NCBI GenBank assembly: GCA_029259915.1
Contig: JAJDED010000039.1
Coordinates: forward strand, 124,001 to 188,000
Direction: 5' to 3'
DNA length: 64,000 nt
From: Planctomycetota bacterium
GTDB lineage: Bacteria > Planctomycetota > Planctomycetia > Pirellulales > Lacipirellulaceae
The notes under the pieces: generated by a model
Database searches by the model: none
Told to the model about the DNA's origin: nothing
What the model saw: the letters and a program-made list of their open reading frames with translations, nothing else
In this document: in pieces, positions 24,537-33,074 of the stretch
Layout: each line of letters starts with the position of its first letter
Numbering within the stretch: position 1 is the first letter of the stretch
Program-made: the position numbers and the translations under genes

Positions 24537-25835
24537 ATGGTACGGCAACAAACCAGTGCATTCTCGTTATGCCTCTTGATCGCTCTGTTAGTGCCCGGCG
24601 ACGCGAACGCCCAGCACTACTACCCAGCGCAATACGGTCCGCGTGAATCCGCCCCGCTTGTGGCGACCTATTCCCAGCAACCAACAACACCGGTTGTTGC
24701 ATCTCAAACAGCCGCACCATGCGGAGCGTGCTCAAATGCCGGCTCGGTTGCCAACAGCAATCCGTTTACCGCTTATCAATCCTCCTGTTGTAACGCGACA
24801 TGCTCTCCGGACTATGGATATGGATTTGGCCCCACGCAGTGTTGTCAGCCGATGCCGCGCGACTCTTGGTATGCCTCGGCAGCGGGGCTGTACATGGACC
24901 GATCCAAATCGCGACGTGTTTGGACCACCTACGAAAACAACAATAATGCCAATCAGTTGATGAACACCCATGATGCCGACACCGATTGGGAAGCCGGAGC
25001 CGACCTGCGGCTGGGACGTTCTTTTGCTTGTAACCGTTGGGCGCTGGAATTGGGCTACTGGTCGGTGAACAATTTTGAAGCTACTTCCAGCCAAACCCAC
25101 GCCAACGGCGTTAGCTCCCCGCTGCAATTCAACGATCTCGAATTTGCCATCGGCGATCCCGTAGCGAATTACTTCGACAACGCAGCAGAGCATCGGCTCA
25201 GCCGCTCCAATGAGTTGCACAATGTGGAACTGAACATCATCGAAGGCCAATTGCCGAGCGGGGGCTGCGGCCCTTGGTCGCACCGGATGTTGTTTGGCGT
25301 GCGCTACTTCAAATTCGACGAAGATCTCACATTTTCCACGCTCGACCTGGGCGGAACCTGGGGTGGCAACGGTGGGCTCGACCAAGTCGCGCTGAGCGAC
25401 TCGGTTAAAAACGATCTGGTCGGCGTGCAACTTGGATGCCTGTTCGAGCGGCAAGTAGGGTGCCGGACGCGGTTTTTCGTGACGCCAAAATTTGGCGTTT
25501 ACAACAATCGCGTCGAGCATCGCTTCGATTTGCGCCGCGGCGACGGCACCGCCGCCATGCCCACGGCATTCAGCGGCGTCAGCGGTAGTTATCCTGTCGA
25601 GTCGCGTACCGATGTGGTCTCGTTCCTTTCGGAAGCCAACATCGGTCTGCAATATCAGGCGTCGGCCCGTTGGACTCTCTTCGGTGGCTATCGGGTGGTG
25701 GTACTCACCAATGTGGGGCTCGCCGACAATCAAATCCCGCAATTCATCGTCGACATCCCCGAGATCGCCGACATCGACACCGACGGCAGCCTCGTACTAC
25801 AAGGCGCCTTCTTCGGGGCAACTAGGCAGTTCTAG
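24537..25835 (+). CDS. BBP7-type outer-membrane beta-barrel protein
   Basis: This 432-residue protein has a signal peptide (LCLLIALLVPGDANAQ) and then a cysteine-rich stretch of about 80 residues (CGACSNAG, SSCCNATCSPDYGY, CCQPMPRDSW). The barrel follows, in alternating strands such as SWYASAAGLYMDRS, DWEAGADLRLGRSF, LELGYWSVNNFE, HRMLFGVRYFKFDEDL, RFFVTPKFGVYNNRVEH and ANIGLQYQASARWTLFGGYRVV. This is the pattern of the BBP7 family, which is widespread in planctomycetes and assigned to the outer membrane. A ribosome-binding site AAGGAG stands before ATG 24537. The cysteine cluster could form disulfides or a cell-wall link; planctomycete walls are rich in cysteine, so this is plausible but unproved. 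Confidence 0.85.
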   Translation: MVRQQTSAFSLCLLIALLVPGDANAQHYYPAQYGPRESAPLVATYSQQPTTPVVASQTAAPCGACSNAGSVANSNPFTAYQSSCCNATCSPDYGYGFGPTQCCQPMPRDSWYASAAGLYMDRSKSRRVWTTYENNNNANQLMNTHDADTDWEAGADLRLGRSFACNRWALELGYWSVNNFEATSSQTHANGVSSPLQFNDLEFAIGDPVANYFDNAAEHRLSRSNELHNVELNIIEGQLPSGGCGPWSHRMLFGVRYFKFDEDLTFSTLDLGGTWGGNGGLDQVALSDSVKNDLVGVQLGCLFERQVGCRTRFFVTPKFGVYNNRVEHRFDLRRGDGTAAMPTAFSGVSGSYPVESRTDVVSFLSEANIGLQYQASARWTLFGGYRVVVLTNVGLADNQIPQFIVDIPEIADIDTDGSLVLQGAFFGATRQF

Positions 25836-25847
25836 TGGCACCCTTCA

Positions 25848-26534
25848 TTACGAATTCTCAGTGATTTCCCATTCAGTCGTATCCGGCGCAGAGCCTTCGG
25901 CGTTGACTTCGTGTACCGCTTGCCACAAGCTCAGGATCAATTGCACAAAGCCTGCCAGGAACATTGCCGCTACAAACCAAAACGCCAGTTGGGTTGCGTC
26001 GGCTTCCGGCAGCCACCAGCCGCCGGTGATTCCAGCCAGAAAAATCCCGAAGGCGGCTAGCAATGTTTTGAATTCCGTAGGACCGAAGCGGGCCAGGGTA
26101 AACTCACCGGTCATCTTGGCCTTGATATTGGTCAAGACGGCGGTGGCGTAGATCACCATCACGCCGGCAATGCCAAGCAGCAGACAGTCGGCACAATAAG
26201 CCAACCCCGTCACCCAATAGCTGAACGAGAGCGGGTCGACGAAGTGGTCGAGCAATTCGCCCCCATTTCGGCATTGTTGGGTGGCCCGGGCATGGGTGCC
26301 ATCCAAGACGTCAGCTGTGTGGTTGAGAGCCACTCCGGCGGCGGCCACCAGCCCGGCTATCCAGGAGCGGTCGGCCCAGGCAAATCCCATCGCTCCGGCG
26401 ATCGCACACAGGTGTCCCACCAGCACAATCCCCTCCGGCGGAAACCGGGTCGGTATCCTCAAATGCGAATAAACCCGCTTCAGTGGGGCCGTAAATAGCG
26501 GATCGAGCAGACTGTGCGAAACTCGTTTGCCCAT
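25848..26534 (-). CDS. CDP-alcohol phosphatidyltransferase family protein
   Basis: The protein is 228 residues from ATG 26534 and contains the full CDP-alcohol phosphatidyltransferase motif between about residues 75 and 100: D-x2-D-G-x2-A-R-x8-G-x3-D-x3-D, seen as DVLDGTHAR and GELLDHFVD. Six or so membrane helices follow. Such enzymes exchange the CMP of a CDP-lipid for an alcohol to make phospholipids. The start is set by GGAGG about nine bases upstream of ATG 26534; the frame reaches back another 38 codons without support. The gene stands alone between two plus-strand genes. The alcohol substrate (glycerol-phosphate, inositol or other) is unknown. Confidence 0.88.
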   Translation of the reverse strand: MGKRVSHSLLDPLFTAPLKRVYSHLRIPTRFPPEGIVLVGHLCAIAGAMGFAWADRSWIAGLVAAAGVALNHTADVLDGTHARATQQCRNGGELLDHFVDPLSFSYWVTGLAYCADCLLLGIAGVMVIYATAVLTNIKAKMTGEFTLARFGPTEFKTLLAAFGIFLAGITGGWWLPEADATQLAFWFVAAMFLAGFVQLILSLWQAVHEVNAEGSAPDTTEWEITENS

Positions 26535-26599
26535 GACCAAGCCTCCAGATGAGATTAATGGGTCACCTCGATGGGATAAGAGCCGAAGCAGGAGCCTTC

Positions 26600-26622
26600 C
26601 CCTCTGGCTCTTGGCTCTCTGC
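26600..26622. repeat. Half copy of the AGAGCCAAGAGC element
   Basis: The stretch CTCTGGCTCTTGGCTCTCTG within 26600-26622 matches the right half of the inverted repeat at 10190-10219 with a deletion. The matching left arm is absent, so no stable hairpin is expected. It shows that the element is dispersed. Confidence 0.6.
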
Positions 26623-26825
26623 ACTTGACTCTCCGCTCCTACCGCCATTTGCGGAAAACACGGACTCTAGGTCCCTGCATGAGACCCTCTGGGTAGGTTA
26701 TACTAGTGCCTTGAGCAATCGTAAAAATCATTGTCAAAAATCATCGTCTAAGAAAAAGACGCTGTGGCATCTGCTTCCGCTGCTTGATCCCAGTCTTTTT
26801 CCTTTGTCTGGTCTGTAATTGTCTC

Positions 26826-28601
26826 ATGACTTGGTTCTCCCGCCACAAATTTTGTGTCTTGGTCTTTGGCATTGTCTTGACCCTTGGCCAGCAAGGGTGC
26901 CGCGACGCGCCTTCTGCGAGCCCAGAACCAGATCAGAATAATACCGCGTCATCGTCCGCCGAGCCGTTGGAGTCGGCGTCCATCGCAAACTCGGCAGCGG
27001 ACGAAGCCGCGACCGATAAACCTGTCGAACCTGTGGATTCCGCGGAGGAACAACCGGCGGGCGGAGTCCGTAACGTGATCCTGGTCATCGGCGACGGAAT
27101 GGGCCCGCAACAGTTGGGGCTGTTGACGGCTTATGCCCATCTGGCTCCAGGTTCGACAATCCCCAATCGAACCACCGCCATCGAGCGAATGATCGAGCGC
27201 GGCACAATCGCCTTGATGCGTACCGAGCCGAACGGCGCCCTGGTGGTCGATTCCGCGGCAGCGGCAACGCAGTTGGCAACCGGTCAGCCGGCAGGCTCGG
27301 AAATGATCGGCACGAATTATCGGGGCGAGTCGGTAACGACCGTGCTGGAAATAGCCAAGCAATTAGGCAAATCGACCGGGCTGGTTTCCGACACTCGCAT
27401 GACGCACGCCACCCCTGCCGCCTTTGCCGCACACCAACCCCATCGCAATATGGAAAACGAGATCGCCGTCGATTTGCTCGAGAACCGCGTCGACATTTTG
27501 CTTAGCGGGGGTCTTCGGCACTGGTTGCCAACGGGTGTGAACGACCCTTCGTCGGCTGCGTACATGGCGGCGGTGCAGATGATCGGCGGACGGTTCGTCC
27601 CCAGTTCCAAGCGGCAAGACAATCGCAATCTGCTCGTCGAAGCTCGACAAGATTACCAATTAGTTTTCGATCGTGCCGCGCTCGAAAAAGTGGAAAAGGG
27701 GCGCGTCCTGGGTTTGTTTGCAAACTCGGAAATGCTCGACGCGATCGATAAACGCGCAGCAATGAAGCGGTCCGACCGTTCGGAGCCGTCGCTTGCTGAG
27801 ATGACCGAGAAAGCCCTGGAACTGCTTTCGAGCAACCCCAAGGGATTTTTTTTAATGGTCGAAGCGGGGCAAATCGATTGGGCAGGCCACAACAACGACA
27901 CCGGCACCATGTTGCACGAACTCTTGCAGTTGGACGATGCGGTGCAATCCGTTATCGAGTGGGCTGCCGATCGAGAGGATACTTTGGTACTGGTCACTGC
28001 CGATCATGAAACTGGCTCGTTCGGCTTCAGTTATTCGGGCTCGCCGCAACCCGATCCGCGATCGTTGGGCGGGGACGTGTTTCAAGGATCCATTTTCCAG
28101 CCCGAGTTCAACTTCGCTGCTCCCGAAGTGCTCGATAAGATTTTTGCTCAGAAAAAAAGTTTTTTCCACATCTTCAACGAGTTCGACGCTTTGGAGCCAA
28201 AATTGCGCACGCCAGAAAAACTGGTGGAACTCGTCAACGACGCAATGGCGTTCGAGATCACACTGGACGACGCGGTGGCGATCCTTACCCGCGAGCGGAA
28301 TAGCCAATTCGTCGCCGGGCACAAGTATTTGGGCAATCCCACCGTGCCACGTATGCCCGACCAGCGCGCGTTTTATGTTTACGGCGAAAACCTCCGCTTG
28401 AATATACTAGGGCACGCTATCGGTGCGCAACAAAACGTTGTCTGGGGAAGTGGCACCCACACGAACACGCCCGTTGTGCTGGTCACGATGGGGCCTGCTT
28501 CCGCAACGAAGCGATTCACGGGAATGATGCATTCCACGGACGTTGGCAAAGCGATGATTGAAGTCGTCCGCGGCGAATTGTCGACCGCCTCGCGGCCATA
28601 A
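26826..28601 (+). CDS. Alkaline phosphatase
   Basis: The protein is 591 residues from ATG 26826. A signal segment (FCVLVFGIVLTLG) ends at a cysteine that may be lipidated, although the lipobox QQGC is not canonical. An acidic, Ser/Ala-rich linker of about 50 residues follows. The catalytic domain has VILVIGDGMGPQQLG (metal), VVDSAAAATQLATG with the nucleophile serine, FFLMVEAGQIDWAGHNND, LVTADHETGSFGFS and HTNTPVVLVTMGP. These are the zinc, magnesium and serine signatures of the alkaline phosphatase family (PhoA type). It should release phosphate from organic esters in the periplasm. The frame extends to a TTG at 26784, but the ATG is more likely. A phosphate-starvation promoter was not identified. 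Confidence 0.9.
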   Translation: MTWFSRHKFCVLVFGIVLTLGQQGCRDAPSASPEPDQNNTASSSAEPLESASIANSAADEAATDKPVEPVDSAEEQPAGGVRNVILVIGDGMGPQQLGLLTAYAHLAPGSTIPNRTTAIERMIERGTIALMRTEPNGALVVDSAAAATQLATGQPAGSEMIGTNYRGESVTTVLEIAKQLGKSTGLVSDTRMTHATPAAFAAHQPHRNMENEIAVDLLENRVDILLSGGLRHWLPTGVNDPSSAAYMAAVQMIGGRFVPSSKRQDNRNLLVEARQDYQLVFDRAALEKVEKGRVLGLFANSEMLDAIDKRAAMKRSDRSEPSLAEMTEKALELLSSNPKGFFLMVEAGQIDWAGHNNDTGTMLHELLQLDDAVQSVIEWAADREDTLVLVTADHETGSFGFSYSGSPQPDPRSLGGDVFQGSIFQPEFNFAAPEVLDKIFAQKKSFFHIFNEFDALEPKLRTPEKLVELVNDAMAFEITLDDAVAILTRERNSQFVAGHKYLGNPTVPRMPDQRAFYVYGENLRLNILGHAIGAQQNVVWGSGTHTNTPVVLVTMGPASATKRFTGMMHSTDVGKAMIEVVRGELSTASRP

Positions 28602-28634
28602 TTTAGCCCCGGGTCACTGACCCGGGGCTAAATT
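28600..28634. terminator. Bidirectional terminator-like perfect hairpin between convergent genes
   Basis: A 17-bp perfect inverted repeat (stem AATTTAGCCCCGGGTCA, one central base at 28617) overlaps the stop codon of the alkaline phosphatase gene. It ends six bases before the stop of lepA, which is convergent. It suits termination from both sides. The outer bases TTAGCC/GGCTAA echo the repeats at 43034 and 53091. Confidence 0.75.
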
Positions 28635-28640
28635 GGCGAT

Positions 28641-30458
28641 TTACTTTTTCTTGCCTTCTTCCTCGCCCGTTTCTAGAACGGCTAGGAACGCCTTTTGTGG
28701 GATGTCGACGGAGCCGATCGACTTCATTCGCTTTTTGCCCGCTTTTTGTTTTTCCCAGAGTTTGCGCTTGCGGCTGATATCGCCGCCATAGCATTTGGCG
28801 GTGACGTTTTTACGCATAGCACTGATTGTCTCGCGGGCGATGATGCGTGTGCCAATGGCCGCCTGCAGTGCGACCTCGAACATGTGCCGAGGGATTTCTT
28901 TTTTGAGTTTTTTGATCACGGCCCGACCGCGCGTGTCGGCATCGCGTCGGTCGCAAACGATCGAGAGCGCATCAACCCGTTCGTTTTTGACCAAAACATC
29001 AAGCCGCACCAACTCACCCGCCTCGTATCCCAAGAGTTCGTAGTCCATGGTGCCGTAGCCGCGGGTGATGGTCTTGAGCTTGTCGTGCATGTCATAAATC
29101 ACGTCCGCCAAGGCAATGTCGTACACTAGCATCGCACGGGTGGGCGAAAGATACTCGGTGCGGACGTAGATACCACGACGATCTGTACATAGTTTCATCA
29201 CTCCGCCAATATACTCGGTGGGCAAAACGAAGCTGACCCGAACAATCGGCTGGCGGAATTCCTCGACGTCGCCTCCTTCGGGGATATCCTGCGGTGTGTG
29301 GACTTCGAGTGTTTCGCCCTGTTTGGTCACGATTTCGTAGGTGACGTTCGGCGCGGTTTGCACCAGATCGATATCGGCTTCCTGCTCCAAACGCTGCTGG
29401 ATGATTTCCATGTGCAAGAGACCCAAAAAACCGCAGCGAAAACCGAAGCCGAGCGCATCGCTGGTCTCGGGCATAAACTCAAAACTGGGGTCGTTCATCG
29501 CCAGTTTTTCCAGCGCGTCACGTAGTTGTTTGAAGTCCTGTCCATCGGACGGATAAAGTCCACAGAAAACCATTCGCTTCGGTTCCCGGTATCCGACAAG
29601 CGGTTCGGCGGGATTGTCGTCGGCAGTGCTGACCGTGTCGCCCACGTGCACGTTGCCCAACGATTTGATATTGCAGATGAGATAGCCCACCTGACCCGCG
29701 TGCAACGACTTGGACGGAGTGCGCTGCGGGGTGAAGTGCCCCAGTTCAACCACTTCGTGCGTGGTTCCCAATTGCAGGAACTTGATTTTTTGGCCCTTGC
29801 GCACCGTCCCATTCATCACACGCAAGTAGGTAATCGCTCCCCGGTATTCGTCGTAGTGTGCGTCGAACACCATCGCCTGGAGTGGCGCATTGGGATCGCC
29901 CGTGGGCGCGGGGACGCGGGCAATAATCTCTGCCAATACTTCATCGCAGCCAACGCCCGTTTTTGCGCTACAGCCGAGCACTTCTTCCGCAGAGACGGCA
30001 AGCGTGTGCTCCATTTCTTCGCGCACTTCGTCGGGACGGGCGTGTGTGAGATCGATCTTGTTTATCACCGGGACAATTGTCAGATCGTGTTCCATCGCCG
30101 CGTAAGCGTTGGCGACTGTCTGCGCCTCAACGCCCTGAAACGCATCGACCAACAGCACCGCGCCCTCGCAACAGGCTAACGAACGCGATACTTCGTACTG
30201 AAAATCAACATGCCCCGGCGTGTCGATTAGATTCAGCTCGTACTTATGGCCTTCGTGCTGATAGTGCATCGTGACGGCGCGAGCCTTGATGGTGATGCCC
30301 CGCTGGCGTTCGATATCCATGTCGTCGAGCAATTGCTGCTTCATCTCGCGGACCGTCACCGTGCCGGTGCGCTCCATGAGCCGATCGGCCAGCGTGCTCT
30401 TGCCGTGGTCGATGTGGGCGATGATCGAGAAATTGCGAATGTACTTGGGGGCGGTCAT
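28641..30458 (-). CDS. lepA: Elongation factor 4 (LepA), ribosomal back-translocase GTPase
   Basis: The protein is 605 residues, the usual LepA length. G-domain motifs are AHIDHGKSTLADRL (G1), RGITIK (G2), DTPGH (G3), NKIDL (G4) and SAKTG (G5). The C-terminal LepA domain has YGTMDYELLGY, RRDADTRGRA, IPRHMFEVALQAAIG and YGGDISRKRKLWEKQKAGKKRMK. It binds stalled ribosomes and rescues translation under ion or temperature stress. The start ATG 30458 is consistent with the family. It is downstream of a ROK kinase gene by 66 bp. It is a housekeeping gene with ordinary composition. Confidence 0.98.
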   Translation of the reverse strand: MTAPKYIRNFSIIAHIDHGKSTLADRLMERTGTVTVREMKQQLLDDMDIERQRGITIKARAVTMHYQHEGHKYELNLIDTPGHVDFQYEVSRSLACCEGAVLLVDAFQGVEAQTVANAYAAMEHDLTIVPVINKIDLTHARPDEVREEMEHTLAVSAEEVLGCSAKTGVGCDEVLAEIIARVPAPTGDPNAPLQAMVFDAHYDEYRGAITYLRVMNGTVRKGQKIKFLQLGTTHEVVELGHFTPQRTPSKSLHAGQVGYLICNIKSLGNVHVGDTVSTADDNPAEPLVGYREPKRMVFCGLYPSDGQDFKQLRDALEKLAMNDPSFEFMPETSDALGFGFRCGFLGLLHMEIIQQRLEQEADIDLVQTAPNVTYEIVTKQGETLEVHTPQDIPEGGDVEEFRQPIVRVSFVLPTEYIGGVMKLCTDRRGIYVRTEYLSPTRAMLVYDIALADVIYDMHDKLKTITRGYGTMDYELLGYEAGELVRLDVLVKNERVDALSIVCDRRDADTRGRAVIKKLKKEIPRHMFEVALQAAIGTRIIARETISAMRKNVTAKCYGGDISRKRKLWEKQKAGKKRMKSIGSVDIPQKAFLAVLETGEEEGKKK

Positions 30459-30524
30459 GGAGGGAGGTCAGTTGGTGGGAGATGCGAAGGAAAGATGGGG
30501 GGGATACGTTACGAAATTTGGGTT

Positions 30525-31562
30525 TCAGCCTGCGGTTTGCCGATGCTCTAAACAAGCCAAACCGGCGGCCCCAACATAGCCAGCATCGCCGCCAAGCTGT
30601 GCAAAGTCGATACGCAAAGTTTCTCGCAACGGAATGAGAAGTCGTGGCCGAGTTTCGTCGCGTATTTTTTCCAGGAATGCCTCGCCAAGCGGGTGACCCG
30701 CGCCGCCAAAGGTCATCGCCCCTCCCAACACCACACAGGCGGGGTCGATTGCGTGAATCATCGAAACAATCCCCAACGCCAAATAGCGGGCTGTTTCCAT
30801 GACGACTTCATGGGCCAGATTGTCGTCGGCGGTGGCCGCCTCGGCGATATCGAGTGGCGTAAGTTCTCGACCCGACTTCCGAATGTCTGTTAACGTGCTT
30901 TCACGTCCCGCATCAAGGGCCTGGTTGGCTCGTCGGATGACGCCATACGCACCGCAATACGCTTCGAGCGTGCCAGTTTTGTTGAGCGAATCGGGCAGTG
31001 CATCGCCACTGGGGTCGATCAACACATGGCCGCATTCTCCGCCGCAACTGTGGGCGCCTTCGATCAGTGTGTCGCCAACGATAATCCCTCCGCCAATGCC
31101 GGTGCCAAGCGTGTACAACACCATGCTATGAACGTCGGCTCCCGTCCCGCACCAGTATTCGCCGTAGGCGGCGGCGTTGGCGTCGTTAGCAAATCGCACG
31201 GGCAACCCACATTTTTCGCTCACGGCATCGCGAATCGGAAAATTCCACCAATCGGGCAAGTTCCCGGGGGTGAGCAACATGCCGCTTGGGATATCCATCG
31301 GCCCCGGGGTCGCCAAGCCAACGCGAGCCACATCGTTTCGCGAAGCTCCCACTTGTTCAAGGACATGGTCCATCCCCTCGGCCATGCGCCCTGTCGCATC
31401 GTCGGGTCCACGCTCGGACTCGGTGGGGACCGTGTGATATCCAACCGTTCGGCCATCGCTGTCGACGATCCCAATTTTGATATTGGTACCGCCAACATCG
31501 AAGCCCACAAACAGGGGCAATGTCGCATCGGCAAGCTGAATGAAACTGTTGGGATCAGGCAT
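30525..31562 (-). CDS. ROK family sugar kinase
   Basis: The protein is 345 residues. LFVGFDVGGTNIKIGIVDSDG is the phosphate-binding loop of ROK kinases. RFANDANAAAYGE provides the catalytic-site aspartate, and LYTLGTGIGGGIIVG and SCGGECGHVLIDPSG are the usual sugar-site segments. It should phosphorylate a hexose such as glucose, the common activity of ROK kinases. In most ROK proteins a CxCGxxGCxE zinc motif follows the sugar-site histidine; here the matching region is PDSLNKTGTLEAYCGAYG with no such cysteine cluster. Sugar binding is therefore not guaranteed to be standard. The gene is 66 bp upstream of lepA on the same strand. Confidence 0.85.
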   Translation of the reverse strand: MPDPNSFIQLADATLPLFVGFDVGGTNIKIGIVDSDGRTVGYHTVPTESERGPDDATGRMAEGMDHVLEQVGASRNDVARVGLATPGPMDIPSGMLLTPGNLPDWWNFPIRDAVSEKCGLPVRFANDANAAAYGEYWCGTGADVHSMVLYTLGTGIGGGIIVGDTLIEGAHSCGGECGHVLIDPSGDALPDSLNKTGTLEAYCGAYGVIRRANQALDAGRESTLTDIRKSGRELTPLDIAEAATADDNLAHEVVMETARYLALGIVSMIHAIDPACVVLGGAMTFGGAGHPLGEAFLEKIRDETRPRLLIPLRETLRIDFAQLGGDAGYVGAAGLACLEHRQTAG

Positions 31563-31697
31563 CGAGAATCACTTCGGGGGGAAACACACTAGCGAACCGC
31601 ACAGTATAGATTTGGAAGCGACTGAACGCAATTCAAGGTTCAGCCGGCCGCTCGCAGATTAGAGATAACCACCAAGAATGCATGTTTCGAGGCAATC

Positions 31698-32888
31698 TTA
31701 ATTCTCTCGCCGCAGCTCCGTCGAACTCACATCCTCGCGAAATTCGTCGGCGGGGACTTCGTCGCACAATACTCGCAAAGCGTCTGGGACTTCGATCTCG
31801 CTGAGTGTGCGAAAATTCCCCTCGATCTGTCGGCCATAAACAAGGAATCGGCACCCACGATCGGCAATCTCTCGCACCGCGGCTTCCCAGCCAAGCTGCC
31901 CGCTCGGGTAATATTGTGGATCGGCTATCCGCGCGATCGTGTCGGCTCCCACCACAAAGGTGCAGCCGGGGAATAGCTCCGATTTCCGACGGAACGTCGG
32001 TGCATCGGTCAACAGCACCGGGTTCGCTGGAACTGTTTGCTGTAAGTTCTTCACGCGATTGGCGATTTCTATGAAGTCGAGCGGCGGTTTGTCGACGTTA
32101 AAAATCGAAAGCTCAAGCGCCGGCGGCTGACCAAGCCGGCGGGCGGCGATGCTTGCCATTTGCAGGTGCCCAGCATGTGGCGGATGAAAGGCTCCAGGGA
32201 AAATCACTGGGTATTCGGCAACTTGCTCGGAATTGAGAGCAACCAGTTGACGTCGGCCCAACAATAAATCGGTCCAGGATGGCTCCGCGTCTTGGTGTTT
32301 GTGGCCGATCGGTTCGTCATCGTGCAATTGTTCCAACAACGCTTGTCGCGCTACGGCGGATTCCACCTCGCACGCTTCACCCAGGGCCAACAGTATTAAT
32401 TTTGCGGCCAGCCATTGCTCTTTTTTGCGGTCGCGGCGTCCCTTGGCCAGCGGTAGATAATAGCTGACTGTATGTGTAGCGGTTTGGATGGCGACATGTA
32501 CCCGATGTTCGCCTCGCTTCTCGCGGTCGGTCGCCAAGCTGGCCGTGGCGCCAACGCCGATTAACTGGTGACCCTCTTTTTCCGGCAGAAGATCGCGAGC
32601 CTGTTTCCAGGCAACCATTGCCATGGCGCGCGCGGTTTGCTCCGAACAAGCCTGGTCGGGATTTCCGCCCAGGTAGTTCGCCAGCGCCGGTAACGAGTAC
32701 GGCACGGTCGCCTCGATCACGGTTCGCGAAGCGCCGGGCACCTCCAGCAATTGGCTAATTGCTTTGCTGCCACCGCCAGTGACCGCCAACACGACCTGAA
32801 AGTCGGTTGCGTGGATGTCGGCCACAAGATTCGTCCAAGCCGTCGCACTCAAAGTTGATTTCTCCGATTGGAACCTGCATTTCCGCAT
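31698..32888 (-). CDS. CinA C-terminal-like domain fused to NadD-like nucleotidyltransferase
   Basis: This protein of about 396 residues carries two domains. The N-terminal half resembles the CinA C-terminal (nicotinamide mononucleotide deamidase, PncC-type) fold: LAVTGGGSKAISQLL, EVPGASRTVIEATVPYS, LIGVGATASLATD and HRVHVAIQTA. The C-terminal half is a nucleotidyltransferase: FPGAFHPPHAGHLQ holds the HxGH motif, FVVGADTIARI follows, and DVSSTELRREN is the SSTxLR motif. Deamidation of NMN followed by adenylation of NaMN would join two consecutive steps of NAD salvage; that is inference. The Ser and Tyr I expect in the deamidase are present, but the Lys about five residues after that Tyr appears to be Leu, so the first activity is uncertain. 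Similar two-domain proteins are, as I recall, found in plants. The start is ATG 32888 (a TTG lies at 32921). Confidence 0.75.
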   Translation of the reverse strand: MRKCRFQSEKSTLSATAWTNLVADIHATDFQVVLAVTGGGSKAISQLLEVPGASRTVIEATVPYSLPALANYLGGNPDQACSEQTARAMAMVAWKQARDLLPEKEGHQLIGVGATASLATDREKRGEHRVHVAIQTATHTVSYYLPLAKGRRDRKKEQWLAAKLILLALGEACEVESAVARQALLEQLHDDEPIGHKHQDAEPSWTDLLLGRRQLVALNSEQVAEYPVIFPGAFHPPHAGHLQMASIAARRLGQPPALELSIFNVDKPPLDFIEIANRVKNLQQTVPANPVLLTDAPTFRRKSELFPGCTFVVGADTIARIADPQYYPSGQLGWEAAVREIADRGCRFLVYGRQIEGNFRTLSEIEVPDALRVLCDEVPADEFREDVSSTELRREN

Positions 32889-33074
32889 GTTGCCATAAAA
32901 CAACACGTTGCCCCGAAGCAACGCTTCGCGACAGGCCGCTCGAACTACACAGGGATTTTATTGATGTCTCACAAGCGCATCGTAGCATCTGGCCCAGCCA
33001 GGGCAACATTCGGCATGGCCTTTGCGGAAAAGGTCCTTCGCCTTGTCACACCGAAAATTACGTTTGGAATTCTC

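Noticed and set aside
24732-25742. A 336-codon minus-strand frame
   Set aside because: It lies fully antisense to the BBP7-type gene, which has a signal peptide and a good ribosome-binding site.
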